From Methylobacterium sp. PvR107 (lineage in GTDB: Bacteria; Pseudomonadota; Alphaproteobacteria; Rhizobiales; Beijerinckiaceae), in assembly GCF_017833295.1 (NCBI RefSeq), contig NZ_JAFIBW010000001.1, positions 1,364,001-1,428,000 on the forward strand: a stretch of DNA of 64,000 nt. Direction: 5' to 3'. Each line of letters starts with the position of its first letter. The first letter of the stretch is position 1. A model generated the notes under the pieces. It did not search any database. It worked only from the letters and a program-made list of their open reading frames with translations, and was not told where the DNA came from. The position numbers were made by a program, and so were the translations under genes. Positions 7,458 through 16,317 of the stretch are shown piece after piece.

Positions 7458-8878
7458 GCGCGCCCGCTCCACGCACGGGCGTGGATCCGCGCACCCACGC
7501 CCTCTTGCACGCTCCGATCCTGCCGCTTCTCCTGAGGCTCGCGTGGCCGAACGTGCTTGTGATGCTGGCGCAGTCCGCCACGGGGCTCATCGAGACCTAC
7601 TTCGTCGGCCATCTCGGCACGGATGCACTCGCCGGCATGGCCCTCGTCTTCCCAGGCGTGATGCTGATGCAGATGATCTCTGCGGGCGCGATGGGGGGCG
7701 GCATCTCCTCGGCCATCGCCCGTGCCCTTGGCAGCCAGCGGCGGTCGGACGCGAACGCCCTCGTCATCCACGCTCTCGTCATCAACCTCGGTCTCGGGCT
7801 GGCCTTCTCCGTTCTCGTGCTCACGTCGGGGCGCCCGCTCTACCGGCTGCTCGGTGGCGAGGGCGCTTCTCTCGAAGCCGCGCTGAGCTACTCGAACGTG
7901 GTCTTCGCCGGTATGCCGCTCCTCTGGGTGATGAACGCACAGGCAAGCGTGATCCGCGGAACGGGTAACATGCTCGTGCCCTCGCTCGTGACCTGTCTCG
8001 GTGTTCTCGTGCTGATCCCGCTCTCGCCCGCACTCATCTTCGGGTTCGGGCCGCTGCCCGGGCTCGGTGTCGCGGGCGGAGGTACTGCGCTCGTCCTGTT
8101 CTACGCATCCGGGGCCGTCTTCCAGGGATGGTATGTGCTCAGTGGACGCAACGCCGCCCGCCTCACCCGCGCCCGGCTCGCCTGGCCGATGTTCCGGCAG
8201 ATCCTGAGCGTCGGTGCGGTCGCGACCGTGAGTTCGCTCCAGACAAACGTCACGATCATGGCGACGACGGCTTTCGTCGGCGCCGCCGCAGGGCCGGACG
8301 CGCTTGCGGGCTACGGCACGGGCGCGCGGCTCGAGTACCTGCTGATCCCCCTCGTCTTCGGGCTCGGCGCGCCGCTCGTGGCACTCGTCGGCACAAATAT
8401 CGGAGCTGGGCAGCGGGCACGGGCGCTTCAGGTCGCGGGCTGCGGCGCGGTGACCGCGTTCGTGCTCACGGAGGCGATCGGGCTTCTCGCTGCCTGGCGC
8501 CCGGAGGTGTGGCTGTCCCTCTTCGGCACCGATCCCGCCATGCTCTCGGCCGGCACGGCCTACCTCTCCGCGGTCGGGCCCGCCTACGGATTCTTCGGCC
8601 TCGGCCTCGTGCTCTACTTCGCGAGCCAGGGCGCGGGCCGCCTGCTCTGGCCACTCGTCGGCGGCTTCGTGCGCGTCGCGATCGCGGTGGGCGGCGGCTG
8701 GCTGGCGCTCGCCCTCGCCGGCCTTCCGGGTCTGTTCGCGGCGCTCGCTGCGGGGCTCGTCGCGTACGGGCTCATCGTTGCGACCGCCGTCTGGCGCGGC
8801 GCTTGGTTCGATCCGCCGCCGCTGGCATCACCTGCCCTCGACACGGTTCTGCTTGCTAACGCCATAGACGAGCCGTAG
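7454..8878 (+). CDS. MATE-family multidrug/metabolite efflux transporter
   Basis: 474 aa with about 12 predicted membrane helices in two repeated halves. The first helix region (ILPLLLRLAWPNVLVMLAQS) and the ETYFVGHLGTDALAGM segment are typical of MatE domains. MATE proteins export cationic drugs or metabolites using Na+ or H+ gradients in the inner membrane. It lies 422 nt after the reductase and may be read from the MarR-controlled promoter or from its own promoter in the gap. Confidence 0.9.
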   Translation: MSAPAPRTGVDPRTHALLHAPILPLLLRLAWPNVLVMLAQSATGLIETYFVGHLGTDALAGMALVFPGVMLMQMISAGAMGGGISSAIARALGSQRRSDANALVIHALVINLGLGLAFSVLVLTSGRPLYRLLGGEGASLEAALSYSNVVFAGMPLLWVMNAQASVIRGTGNMLVPSLVTCLGVLVLIPLSPALIFGFGPLPGLGVAGGGTALVLFYASGAVFQGWYVLSGRNAARLTRARLAWPMFRQILSVGAVATVSSLQTNVTIMATTAFVGAAAGPDALAGYGTGARLEYLLIPLVFGLGAPLVALVGTNIGAGQRARALQVAGCGAVTAFVLTEAIGLLAAWRPEVWLSLFGTDPAMLSAGTAYLSAVGPAYGFFGLGLVLYFASQGAGRLLWPLVGGFVRVAIAVGGGWLALALAGLPGLFAALAAGLVAYGLIVATAVWRGAWFDPPPLASPALDTVLLANAIDEP

Positions 8879-9546
8879 GCCGAGATCGCTATTCAATGGG
8901 GTCCGTAAAAAGAAAAAGAGTTTGTCCGGTCGAGCTCAACACAAAAACGAATGTCGGCTTTCGGGCAGAACACTTATGGTGGCTCCCCACCCTCCTATGA
9001 CATGCACCCGTTGGCACCACATGTCCGCTTCGGAGCAGGCCAGCCACACGCTCGCCGGCTGTCCTGGGGACGAGGCAGCCGGCTGGAACTGGCTGTGAGC
9101 CGCCGGTCCGCTTCGAAGTCGGTCGGCCTGAAAAGCCGACGGTCCAGGGGCGTTTCGTCGGGATGCCCGGAAGGACAGTCTGCAGGCGCTTAACCCCTGC
9201 TATCGGCGCCGCCGCGCTAGTGCGCGTCTTCGCGTGATGTCGACAGCCCAGCGAGAAACCAAGGTGTACGCGTCGCGCCTGCTGGATACGAGCTCCGAGA
9301 GGCGGACAGGTCTCGCGCGGCCAATACGGCCGATCTCCGCATCTGGCACGCTTCTTGGTTCGTGTTGACCAGCGCAGCGCCGCTTCGGCGGCGGCTAGAG
9401 GTTGGCGTGCCGTCGATGTGGTGAGGTGCCGGGCGACCGGGTCTCCGCGACTGCCTTGAGCCTGTCCCGAGTTCCGATCCCTCCGTTTCAGCACCGGCAC
9501 GCGCAGTCCGGCGGATCGCGCGATCCGCCCTCTGAGGAGAGTCGAT
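8879..9546. other. Intergenic region with repeated GTCCGCTT motifs
   Basis: No gene is supported on either strand. It contains two copies of GTCCGCTT (9023-9030 and 9106-9113) in degenerate repeat-like surroundings that resemble other intergenic stretches of this window. The last part should carry the promoter of the downstream ABC operon. Confidence 0.45.
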
Positions 9547-10599
9547 ATGTGCGACCGTCACGGCGATTATCGCGTCCAGGATTTCACGCGGTTCAAGCCC
9601 AGCCGCAGGCGCTTCCTCGGCGGGACCGCCGCCGCGCTGACCCTGGCGGTGGGTCCGGGCCTGACCGGCCCGGCCGCGGCGGCCACCGGCATCCGGGCGA
9701 CCCACGGCACCGGCTTCTGCAACCTGAACTTTTTCCTGGCCGAGGCGATGCAACTCGCCAAGGATGACGGCCTCACCATCGACTTCGTCAACACGCCAAC
9801 CTTCTCGGATCAGGTCACCTTCCTCGGCATGGGTCAGGTCGACGCCGGCGTGATGCCCTACACGAGCTTCATGGCCCTCTACGACGCCGGCGCCCCGGTG
9901 AAGATCGTGGCCGGCGGCGGCATCGAGGGCTGCGTGCTCGTGGCCCAGCCCGGCCTCGACAGTCCCGAGAAGCTCAAGGGCAAGACACTCGGCACGTTCC
10001 AGCTCGATACGCTGGAGGTGCTGCCCTACGACTGGCTGAAGAAGAACGGCGTTGCCTTCAAGGACATCACGGTCCGCTACATGGGCTCGACCCCGGAGGC
10101 CGTTGAGGCGTTCCGCGCCGGGGCGCTGGACATCATCTCGACGATCGAGCCCTACGGCACGGCGCTGCTCACCGACGTGAAGGGCGCGGTGAAACTCTCC
10201 GACGGCACCGACATCTACGGCAAAGGCTATACCGACTGCGTGCTGGCGGTCCGCAACGAGCTGATCGCGAAGAACCCGGGCGCCGTGAAGGCCCTGATCA
10301 AGGGGATGATGAAGGCCCAGGCCCTGGCCGAGGGCGACCCCCAGGCCGCCCTGAACAAGCTCGTCGGCTCCTACTACAAGACCTCGATGAGCAACGCCCA
10401 GCTCGCCATGGGCCGGCAGCCCTCGGTTGTGGACGCCCGCAACCAGACGCAGTTCATCCTCGACCGAACCGATTCCGTCGCCGAGATGGGCTACATCAAG
10501 AAGAAGCCGGGCCGCGACGCGATCGACTGGACACTGCTGGAGCAGGTCATCGCCGAGAACCCCGATCTCTACGGCAAGCTCAAGCTGAAGTCGGCCTGA
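9547..10599 (+). CDS. ABC transporter substrate-binding protein, NitT/TauT (NMT1-like) family
   Basis: 350 aa with a twin-arginine signal (SRRRFLGGTAAA, about residues 18-45), so it is probably exported folded to the periplasm. The body is an NMT1/SsuA-like type II binding fold (GMGQVDAGVMPYTSFMALYDAG, then GSTPEAVEAFRAGALD). The ATG follows GAGGAG by about 7 nt. It is the first gene of an importer operon with permease and ATPase, followed by an amidohydrolase and a racemase-fold enzyme. That points to uptake of a small N-containing organic solute such as a pyrimidine, hydantoin or ureide; which one is unknown. Confidence 0.88.
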   Translation: MCDRHGDYRVQDFTRFKPSRRRFLGGTAAALTLAVGPGLTGPAAAATGIRATHGTGFCNLNFFLAEAMQLAKDDGLTIDFVNTPTFSDQVTFLGMGQVDAGVMPYTSFMALYDAGAPVKIVAGGGIEGCVLVAQPGLDSPEKLKGKTLGTFQLDTLEVLPYDWLKKNGVAFKDITVRYMGSTPEAVEAFRAGALDIISTIEPYGTALLTDVKGAVKLSDGTDIYGKGYTDCVLAVRNELIAKNPGAVKALIKGMMKAQALAEGDPQAALNKLVGSYYKTSMSNAQLAMGRQPSVVDARNQTQFILDRTDSVAEMGYIKKKPGRDAIDWTLLEQVIAENPDLYGKLKLKSA

Positions 10600-10603
10600 G
10601 CGG

Positions 10604-11533
10604 ATGGCCGTCGATCTCGCCCGCGCCGACGCCGTCCCGCACGTCCGGCCGCGCCTTCCGTTCGGTCAGCGCGTTGCGCTGCCCGACGGGCTCGTCCCGC
10701 TCCTGCAGCGGATCGGCTGGATGCTGATCTCGGTCGGCTGCTTTGCCGGCCTCTGGGAGCTCCTCTGGGCGCTCGGCATCGCCGATGCCAAGCTGCTGCC
10801 GCCGCCGCACATCTTCCTCGGCAACCTCGCCGAGCAGGCGCGCTTCTTCAACACCGCGCAACGCTGGCAGATCGGCACCGGGATGAATGCCGGCCCGAGC
10901 CCCGCCATGGCGGTGCTGATCACGGTGCTCGCCTCCACGGGCCGGGTGCTGGCGGGCCTCGCCCTGGCCGCGACCTTGTCGATCCTGGTCGGGGTGGCGA
11001 TCCGCTACGTCGTGCTGTTCGAGCGGCTGACCCTGCCGACCATCACGCTGCTCGCCCCGGTCTCGCCGATCGCGTGGCTGCCGGTCGCGATCTTCATGTT
11101 CGGGATCGGCAACGCCCCGGCGATCTTCATGGTGTTCATCGCCCTGTTCTTCACGATGGTCCTCTCGACCATCCACCAGATCGACGGGGTCAACCGGAAC
11201 TACATCAACGTCGCCCGGACCATGGGTGCGACGAAGCGCCAGATCTACGCGCGGGTGATCGTGCCGGCGATCCTGCCGGGGCTTCTGGCGGTGCTGCGCC
11301 TCAACCTGTTCGGCGCCTGGATGGTGGTGCTCGTCGCCGAGGCGACCGGCGTCGGCTACGGACTGGGCCAAGTGATCATGCTGGCGCGCAACACCTTCAA
11401 CCCGTCGCTGGTCTTCTTCACCATCACGCTGATCGGCCTCCTCGGCTTCGCCTTCGACCTTCTGTTCCGGCTGGTCCAGCGGCGGATGCTCTACTGGCTG
11501 CCGCGCGACGCGGGATCCTCCCTTGGCCTCTGA
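10604..11533 (+). CDS. ABC transporter permease, NitT/TauT family
   Basis: 309 aa with about 6-7 membrane helices and a BPD_transp_1 domain. The EAA-type loop is seen around NVARTMGATKRQIYARVIVP, which contacts the ATPase. It starts 4 nt after the substrate-binding gene and its end overlaps the ATPase start by 11 nt. An N-terminal extension of about 40 residues precedes the first helix (MLISVGCFAGLWELLWALGI). Confidence 0.9.
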   Translation: MAVDLARADAVPHVRPRLPFGQRVALPDGLVPLLQRIGWMLISVGCFAGLWELLWALGIADAKLLPPPHIFLGNLAEQARFFNTAQRWQIGTGMNAGPSPAMAVLITVLASTGRVLAGLALAATLSILVGVAIRYVVLFERLTLPTITLLAPVSPIAWLPVAIFMFGIGNAPAIFMVFIALFFTMVLSTIHQIDGVNRNYINVARTMGATKRQIYARVIVPAILPGLLAVLRLNLFGAWMVVLVAEATGVGYGLGQVIMLARNTFNPSLVFFTITLIGLLGFAFDLLFRLVQRRMLYWLPRDAGSSLGL

Positions 11534-12329
11534 TCCCGCATCCCAGGACGCCGTCTCCTGCCGGGGCGTTGCCAAGGTCTGGGCGGCCGGCACCGCCCGC
11601 GCCCACGAGGCGCTGCGCGACATCGACCTCACCGTGCGGCCCGGCGAGTTCGTGGTGTTCCTCGGCCCCTCGGGCTGCGGGAAGAGCACGCTGCTCTACC
11701 TGATCGCCGGGCTCGAACCCACAACCGGGGGCGAGCTCCTGGCCTTCGGCGCGCCGGTCACCGGACCGTCGCCGGAGCGCAGCCTGATCTTCCAGGAGAC
11801 CTCGCTGCTGCCCTGGCTCAGCGTCTGGCAGAACGTCAGCTTCGGCCTGTCGCTGAAGGGCGTGCCGGAGGCCGAGCGCCGGACCATCGCCCGCGCGGCG
11901 CTCCAGCGAGTCGGCCTCGCCGAGGCCTTCGACAAGCGGCCGGACGAATTGTCCGGCGGCATGCGCCAGCGCGTGGCCGTGGCCCGGGCGCTGGCCATGC
12001 GCCCGAAGGTGCTGCTGATGGACGAGCCCTTCGCGGCGCTGGACGTCCAGACCCGCCAGAAGATGCAGGACTTCCTGCTCGACGTCTGGCGCGACAGTGG
12101 CGCCTCGGTACTGTTCGTGACCCACCACATCGACGAGGCGGTGGCGCTCGCCGACCGAGTGGTGGTGTTCACCGCCCGGCCAGGGCGGATCAAGACCATC
12201 GTTCGCAACGACCTGCCCCGCCCGCGCGACCCGTTCTCTCCCGAGGCCGAGGCGATGCGGCGGCATCTGACGGAACTCCTGCGCGACGAGGTCGACCGGG
12301 CCTTCGCCGAGCAAGAGGCGCTCGTCTGA
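11523..12329 (+). CDS. ABC transporter ATP-binding protein, NitT/TauT (SsuB/TauB-like) family
   Basis: 268 aa with Walker A GPSGCGKST, Q-loop FQETSLLPWL, signature LSGGMRQR, Walker B VLLMDEPFAALD and the H-loop His in VTHHIDEA. The chosen start is TTG at 11523, inside the end of the permease gene, because no ATG lies upstream of the conserved CRGVAKVW strand. Completes the importer with the two genes before it. Confidence 0.92.
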   Translation: MASDPASQDAVSCRGVAKVWAAGTARAHEALRDIDLTVRPGEFVVFLGPSGCGKSTLLYLIAGLEPTTGGELLAFGAPVTGPSPERSLIFQETSLLPWLSVWQNVSFGLSLKGVPEAERRTIARAALQRVGLAEAFDKRPDELSGGMRQRVAVARALAMRPKVLLMDEPFAALDVQTRQKMQDFLLDVWRDSGASVLFVTHHIDEAVALADRVVVFTARPGRIKTIVRNDLPRPRDPFSPEAEAMRRHLTELLRDEVDRAFAEQEALV

Positions 12330-12354
12330 CCCCTCCCCCAACACGGACACGACC

Positions 12355-13896
12355 ATGAGCACATCGCTGATCCGCAGCCGGCGGATGATCACCCGCACCC
12401 TCGACCACGATCGCTGGGAGGAGATCGCCGACGGCGCGGTCCTCCAGAAGGATGGGATCATCGCGGCGGTCGGCACCTATGCGGACCTGCACGCCCGCTA
12501 CCCCGACGCTCCCGTGATCGGCTCCGGCCGCGAGATCCTGCTGCCGGGCTTCGTCAACGGCCACCACCATGTCGGCCTGACGCCGGTGCAGCTCGGCTCC
12601 CCCGACATGCCCCTGGAGCTGTGGTTCGTCACCCGCATGGTGGCGCGCAACCTGAACCTCTACCTCGACACCCTGTACTCGGCCTTCGAGATGGTCGGCT
12701 CCGGGATCACCACGGTCCAGCACATCCACGGCTGGATGCCCGGCAGCCTGGAGGAGGTCGAGGCGCGCTCCAACGAGGTGCTCCGCGCCTATCGCGACAT
12801 CGGCATGCGGGTCTCGTACTGCTTCGCGGTCCGCGACCAGAACCGCCTCGTCTACCAGGCCGACATGGACTTCGTGGGGAGCCTGCCGGCGCCGCTGCAG
12901 GACCCGATGAAGCGCTGGTTCGAGCGCTTCCAGATGTCCCTGGAGGACAATTTCTCCCTGTTCCGCAGCCTGCATAGCGGCCAGGCCGGGGCCGCGCGGG
13001 CCAAGATCCAGCTCGCGCCCGCCAACCTCCACTGGTGCTCCGACGCGGCCCTCGAAGGCCTCGCCGGCCTGTCCGAATCCTACGACGTGCCGATGCACAT
13101 GCACCTCGTCGAGACCGCCTACCAGAAGGCCTACGCGGAGAAGCGCGGCGGCGGCACCGCCCTGGAGTATCTCGACCGGTTCGGCATGCTCGGTCCGCGG
13201 CTGACGCTCGGCCACGGCGTCTGGCTCAACGAGTCCGACATCGAGCGGGTGGCGGCGACCGGCACCTGCATCTGCCACAATTGCTCGTCGAACTTCCGGC
13301 TGCGCTCCGGCGTGGCGGCGCTCAACCGCTTCGAGGCGAAGGGGATCAACACGGCGATCGGCCTCGACGAGGCCGGCATCAACGACGACCGCGACATGCT
13401 TCAGGAGATGCGCCTCGTGCTGCGCGCCCACCGGGTGCCCGGCATGGACGAGGCCGACGTGCCGAGCATGGCGCAGGTGCTGCGCATGGCGACCGTCGGC
13501 GGCGCCCGCACCACGCCCTACGGCGACAGCCTCGGCACGATCGAAGTCGGCAAGGGCGCCGACCTCGTGCTGATCGACTGGGACCAGATTGCCTATCCGT
13601 ATCTCGACCCGGAGACGCCGCTCCTCGACGCGGTGATCCAGCGGGCCAAGACCGGCGGCGTCACCACGGTGCTGTGCGAGGGCGAGGTCCTCTACGCCGA
13701 CGGGCGCTTCACCCGGGTCGACAAGGACGCCGCCCTGAAGGCGCTCCACGACGACCTGTCGCGGGCGCTGTCGGACGACGAGGTCGAGCGGCGTCAGCTC
13801 TCCAAAGCCTTGCTGCCGCACGCGAAACGCTTCTACGCCGACTACATCGACCCGTCGCGGCACGAGCCGTTCTACCGCCCAAGTTCGCGCGTCTGA
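12355..13896 (+). CDS. Amidohydrolase-superfamily deaminase (ATZ/TRZ-like)
   Basis: 513 aa. Metal ligands of the ATZ/TRZ/guanine-deaminase branch are visible: the H-x-H pair in VNGHHHVG (His70/72), a later His in MHMHLVET, another in LGHGVW, and an Asp in GLDEAGIND. Members hydrolyse or deaminate N-heterocycles such as 8-oxoguanine, cytosine-like rings or triazines, using one bound metal. The N-terminal sequence ahead of the barrel (VLQKDGIIAAVGTY) is the typical small beta domain. It follows an importer by 25 nt and precedes a racemase-fold gene by 4 nt, so it probably acts on the imported solute. Substrate not predictable. Confidence 0.85.
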   Translation: MSTSLIRSRRMITRTLDHDRWEEIADGAVLQKDGIIAAVGTYADLHARYPDAPVIGSGREILLPGFVNGHHHVGLTPVQLGSPDMPLELWFVTRMVARNLNLYLDTLYSAFEMVGSGITTVQHIHGWMPGSLEEVEARSNEVLRAYRDIGMRVSYCFAVRDQNRLVYQADMDFVGSLPAPLQDPMKRWFERFQMSLEDNFSLFRSLHSGQAGAARAKIQLAPANLHWCSDAALEGLAGLSESYDVPMHMHLVETAYQKAYAEKRGGGTALEYLDRFGMLGPRLTLGHGVWLNESDIERVAATGTCICHNCSSNFRLRSGVAALNRFEAKGINTAIGLDEAGINDDRDMLQEMRLVLRAHRVPGMDEADVPSMAQVLRMATVGGARTTPYGDSLGTIEVGKGADLVLIDWDQIAYPYLDPETPLLDAVIQRAKTGGVTTVLCEGEVLYADGRFTRVDKDAALKALHDDLSRALSDDEVERRQLSKALLPHAKRFYADYIDPSRHEPFYRPSSRV

Positions 13897-13900
13897 CGGC

Positions 13901-14650
13901 GTGCGGCTCCTCCTCCTCAATCCGAACACCTCGGCCGCCATGACGGCCCGGATGGAGCAGGCCGCCGCGGCCGCCCTCGCCCCGGACGCGACGCTCACCG
14001 TGCTGACGGCCGCCCGGGGCCTGCCCTACATCGCGAGCCGCGCGGAGGCGCAGCTCGCGGGGGCCGCTGTGCTGGAAAGTTTGGCCGAGCACCAAGCCGG
14101 CTTCGACGCCGCCGTGATCGCAGCCTTCGGCGATCCCGGGCTGATCGCGGCGCGAGAGCTGTTCGACCTGCCTATCGTCGGCATGGCCGAGGCGGCGATG
14201 CTGACGGCCTGCCAGCTCGGCCAGCGCTTTGGCATCGTGACGTTTTCGAGCACTTTGCTGCCCTGGTACGAGGATGCGGTTGCTCTCTCCGGCCTCTCGG
14301 CCCGCTGCGCCTGTGTCCGGGCTGTCTCGGCGGCCTTCCGCTCGGTCACGGAGGTGCAGCACGAGTTGGAGGCGGAGATCGTCGCCCTGGCCAACCGGGT
14401 CGTCGCCGAGAACGGGGCCGACGCGGTGATCCTCGCCGGCGCCCCGCTGACCGGCCTCGCCGCGCGGCTCGGCGACGCGGTGCCGGTCCCCCTGGTTGAT
14501 CCGCTGGCGGCCGCTCTCGGTCAGGCGCAGGCGCTGGTCCGGCTCGGCTCGCGTCCGCCGCGCGTGGGCCGCTTCGCCCGGCCCCCAGCCAAGCCCGCCA
14601 CCGGGCTGGCACCGGCCTTGCGGCGCTGGATCGAGCGGGACGACGCCTGA
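13901..14650 (+). CDS. Asp/Glu/hydantoin racemase-family protein lacking both catalytic cysteines
   Basis: 249 aa from a GTG at 13901, 4 nt after the amidohydrolase. The N-terminus (RLLLLNPNTSAAMTARM) is the hydantoin/allantoin racemase signature. In racemases the first catalytic Cys sits in a C-F-x-D-P-G motif; here it reads AAFGDPG. The second, normally within G-C-A, reads ILAGAPL. Both cysteines are alanine, confirmed in the DNA, so two-base racemization by thiols is not possible. It may have another activity (decarboxylase, lyase) or a binding role. It converges with the related enzyme at 14661 with only 10 nt between stops. Confidence 0.82.
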   Translation: MRLLLLNPNTSAAMTARMEQAAAAALAPDATLTVLTAARGLPYIASRAEAQLAGAAVLESLAEHQAGFDAAVIAAFGDPGLIAARELFDLPIVGMAEAAMLTACQLGQRFGIVTFSSTLLPWYEDAVALSGLSARCACVRAVSAAFRSVTEVQHELEAEIVALANRVVAENGADAVILAGAPLTGLAARLGDAVPVPLVDPLAAALGQAQALVRLGSRPPRVGRFARPPAKPATGLAPALRRWIERDDA

Positions 14651-14660
14651 AGCACGCGTT

Positions 14661-15395
14661 TCAGGCCGGTGCGAACACGCTGCCCCAGCCGGTGATCGCA
14701 GCTGTGTCCAGCCCGGCGAGATCCATCGCCTTCCAGAGACTGACCGTCACCGAATCGTAGACCGGGATCCCGAGTTCCGCTTCGAGGGCGGGCGCGAGGG
14801 CGGCGCCCGCGAGGTTGGTGCACACGATGGCGGCCGCCTCGGCGCCCTCGGCCGCCACGGCGCGGACCATCCCGGCGATCTCGGCCTCCCCGGCCTCCGC
14901 GAAGGCGAAGTTCTCCGACAGGCCGAGGTGCCGCTCGGCCGAGCAGTCGAGCCCGTCGGCCTGCCAGTTCGCCTGGATCCGCGCCTGGACATCCCCCGTA
15001 TAGGGCGTCACCAGCCCAACGCGCCCGATCCCGCGCCGTCGGAACAGGTCGCGAAAGGCGAGCGCCGAAGTCGAGGCCGGCACGCCGGTCCGCCGCGTGA
15101 TCGCATCGGACAGGACCTCATCGTTCGCGAAGCCGAGCCAAGCGCCCGCCGTGCCGTTCCACAGCATCGCGGCGACCCGGGCGTCGGCGAGCAGCGCGGA
15201 GGCGGCCAGCATCGGCGCCTGGTCGAACTGACCGAGCGCCGCCGTCGACAGGCCGATCTGCGTCACCCGCAGGCGCGCGAAATGAGCCGTGATTCCCGGC
15301 TGCCCGGCCAGCAGGCGCGCCGTCATCGGTTCGAGGACGCTATTCGAGGACGGCGTCAGCATTCCGAGCCTGACCGTCGGCCGCGTGCCCACCAT
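14661..15395 (-). CDS. Maleate isomerase/arylmalonate decarboxylase-like protein with one cysteine
   Basis: 244 aa from the ATG at 15395 (GGAG about 11 nt before); an upstream extension is proline/arginine-rich and unlikely. The start RPTVRLGMLTPSSNSVLEP matches the maleate isomerase/arylmalonate decarboxylase branch of the Asp/Glu racemase fold. Maleate isomerases use two cysteines. Here the first position is replaced (LWNGTAGAW), while the second remains in VCTNLAGA. A single cysteine on that side is the arrangement of arylmalonate decarboxylase, so a decarboxylase or a related reaction on a malonate-like compound is possible. It converges with the forward operon, which probably handles a related substrate. 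Confidence 0.78.
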   Translation of the reverse strand: MVGTRPTVRLGMLTPSSNSVLEPMTARLLAGQPGITAHFARLRVTQIGLSTAALGQFDQAPMLAASALLADARVAAMLWNGTAGAWLGFANDEVLSDAITRRTGVPASTSALAFRDLFRRRGIGRVGLVTPYTGDVQARIQANWQADGLDCSAERHLGLSENFAFAEAGEAEIAGMVRAVAAEGAEAAAIVCTNLAGAALAPALEAELGIPVYDSVTVSLWKAMDLAGLDTAAITGWGSVFAPA

Positions 15396-15633
15396 CCTGC
15401 CTATCTCCCCTGCGCCTCGGTGCGAGCCCGGCCCTCGCCAGTGGCAAGGATCGTTCCGGCGGGGCGGCACGGGAGTGGCAGAAAGGCGCCGTCGCGGTCC
15501 GCTCCGGACCCGCGCGCCAGAGGCGGCGGGATGGACAGGGAATCGGCGATCGGCGCGGCGGCCCGCGCGAAGGGCGACCGGGCGGAGGCCCTATTCGCCG
15601 ACCTCGCCCGGTGCGGCCGCACGGATCCCGGCT

Positions 15634-15869
15634 TCACGCGGGCCTCCGAGTGGCGCCGCAGGCGCCGTCCGTCCCGTAGGTTGTGTCGAAGACCATGCAC
15701 CTCGGTTGCGGGTGATGCACGCAAAGGTCGTCAACAGATCGAGCGTGACGAGATCCTGCTGCAGGATGCAGCGCAGGGTCGTGGCGGCCTCCGTGCGGAC
15801 TCGGGCTGGCGCCGCGACCGCGCTGGCCGCGAAGGCGCCGGCTTCCTGTAACTGCGTACGCCGCTTCAT
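15634..15869 (-). pseudogene. Decayed 5' fragment of a peptide-type ABC substrate-binding protein gene
   Basis: From an ATG at 15869 the frame reads MKRRTQLQEAGAFAASAVAA (signal-like) and then LVTLDLLTTFACITRN, close to the start of dipeptide-type SBP_bac_5 proteins. A one-base shift near 15700 is then needed to continue with MVFDTTYGTDGACGATRRP before a stop. Only about 80 codons of a gene normally over 500 codons remain. It is a frameshifted and truncated remnant. Confidence 0.65.
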
Positions 15870-16317
15870 CGAGCAACGCTCACCCTCCTTGGACGGTCAT
15901 CGTCCAAGCGTCAGCAACTCGCACCGAACGTGGCGCAGTGCGACTTGCGGGAACGACGCCGCGATGCACCCAGGGAGGAAGCGACTCAGACTTCGGTTGA
16001 TCTGGCCGCGTCGAGGGCCAGTGCTCTCCGGCCAACAATCAGGGCCAGCGCGGCACAGAATGTCGGTTGTGGACGTTCCGCATCCGCGCCACTCTGCCGT
16101 CTGGACCGCTTTCGGCGCTCCCCGAAAGCTGACTTTCGGCTTTGCGCCAGCCATGTTCGTTCGGAATATAAGATCAACATAGGCAAGGCGGATAAGTACG
16201 ATACCTTCGTAAGCCGCAGTCGATATCGGGAGATCGACTGATAGATCTGCCCCTGCGTATCTTGCAAATGAGATCGACAACATCTTGCCTCGCACCGGCG
16301 GATCCGTTGTATCCAAA
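15870..16317. other. Intergenic region without a supported gene
   Basis: Open frames here have no family features. Around 16103-16140 there is a repeat-like stretch (GACCGCTTTCGG, then CCGAAAGC and CTTTCGGC) able to form short hairpins and resembling other intergenic repeats of the window. Base composition starts to fall toward the coiled-coil operon. Confidence 0.4.

Noticed and set aside
12190..13998. A 602-codon minus-strand frame over the amidohydrolase
   Set aside because: Antisense frame rich in Arg, Val, Gly and Asp without a family; the plus strand has a metal-site amidohydrolase.
14496..15851. A 451-codon plus-strand frame over the maleate isomerase-like gene
   Set aside because: Arg/Pro-rich with no motif; the minus-strand enzyme and the ABC binding-protein remnant explain this region better.
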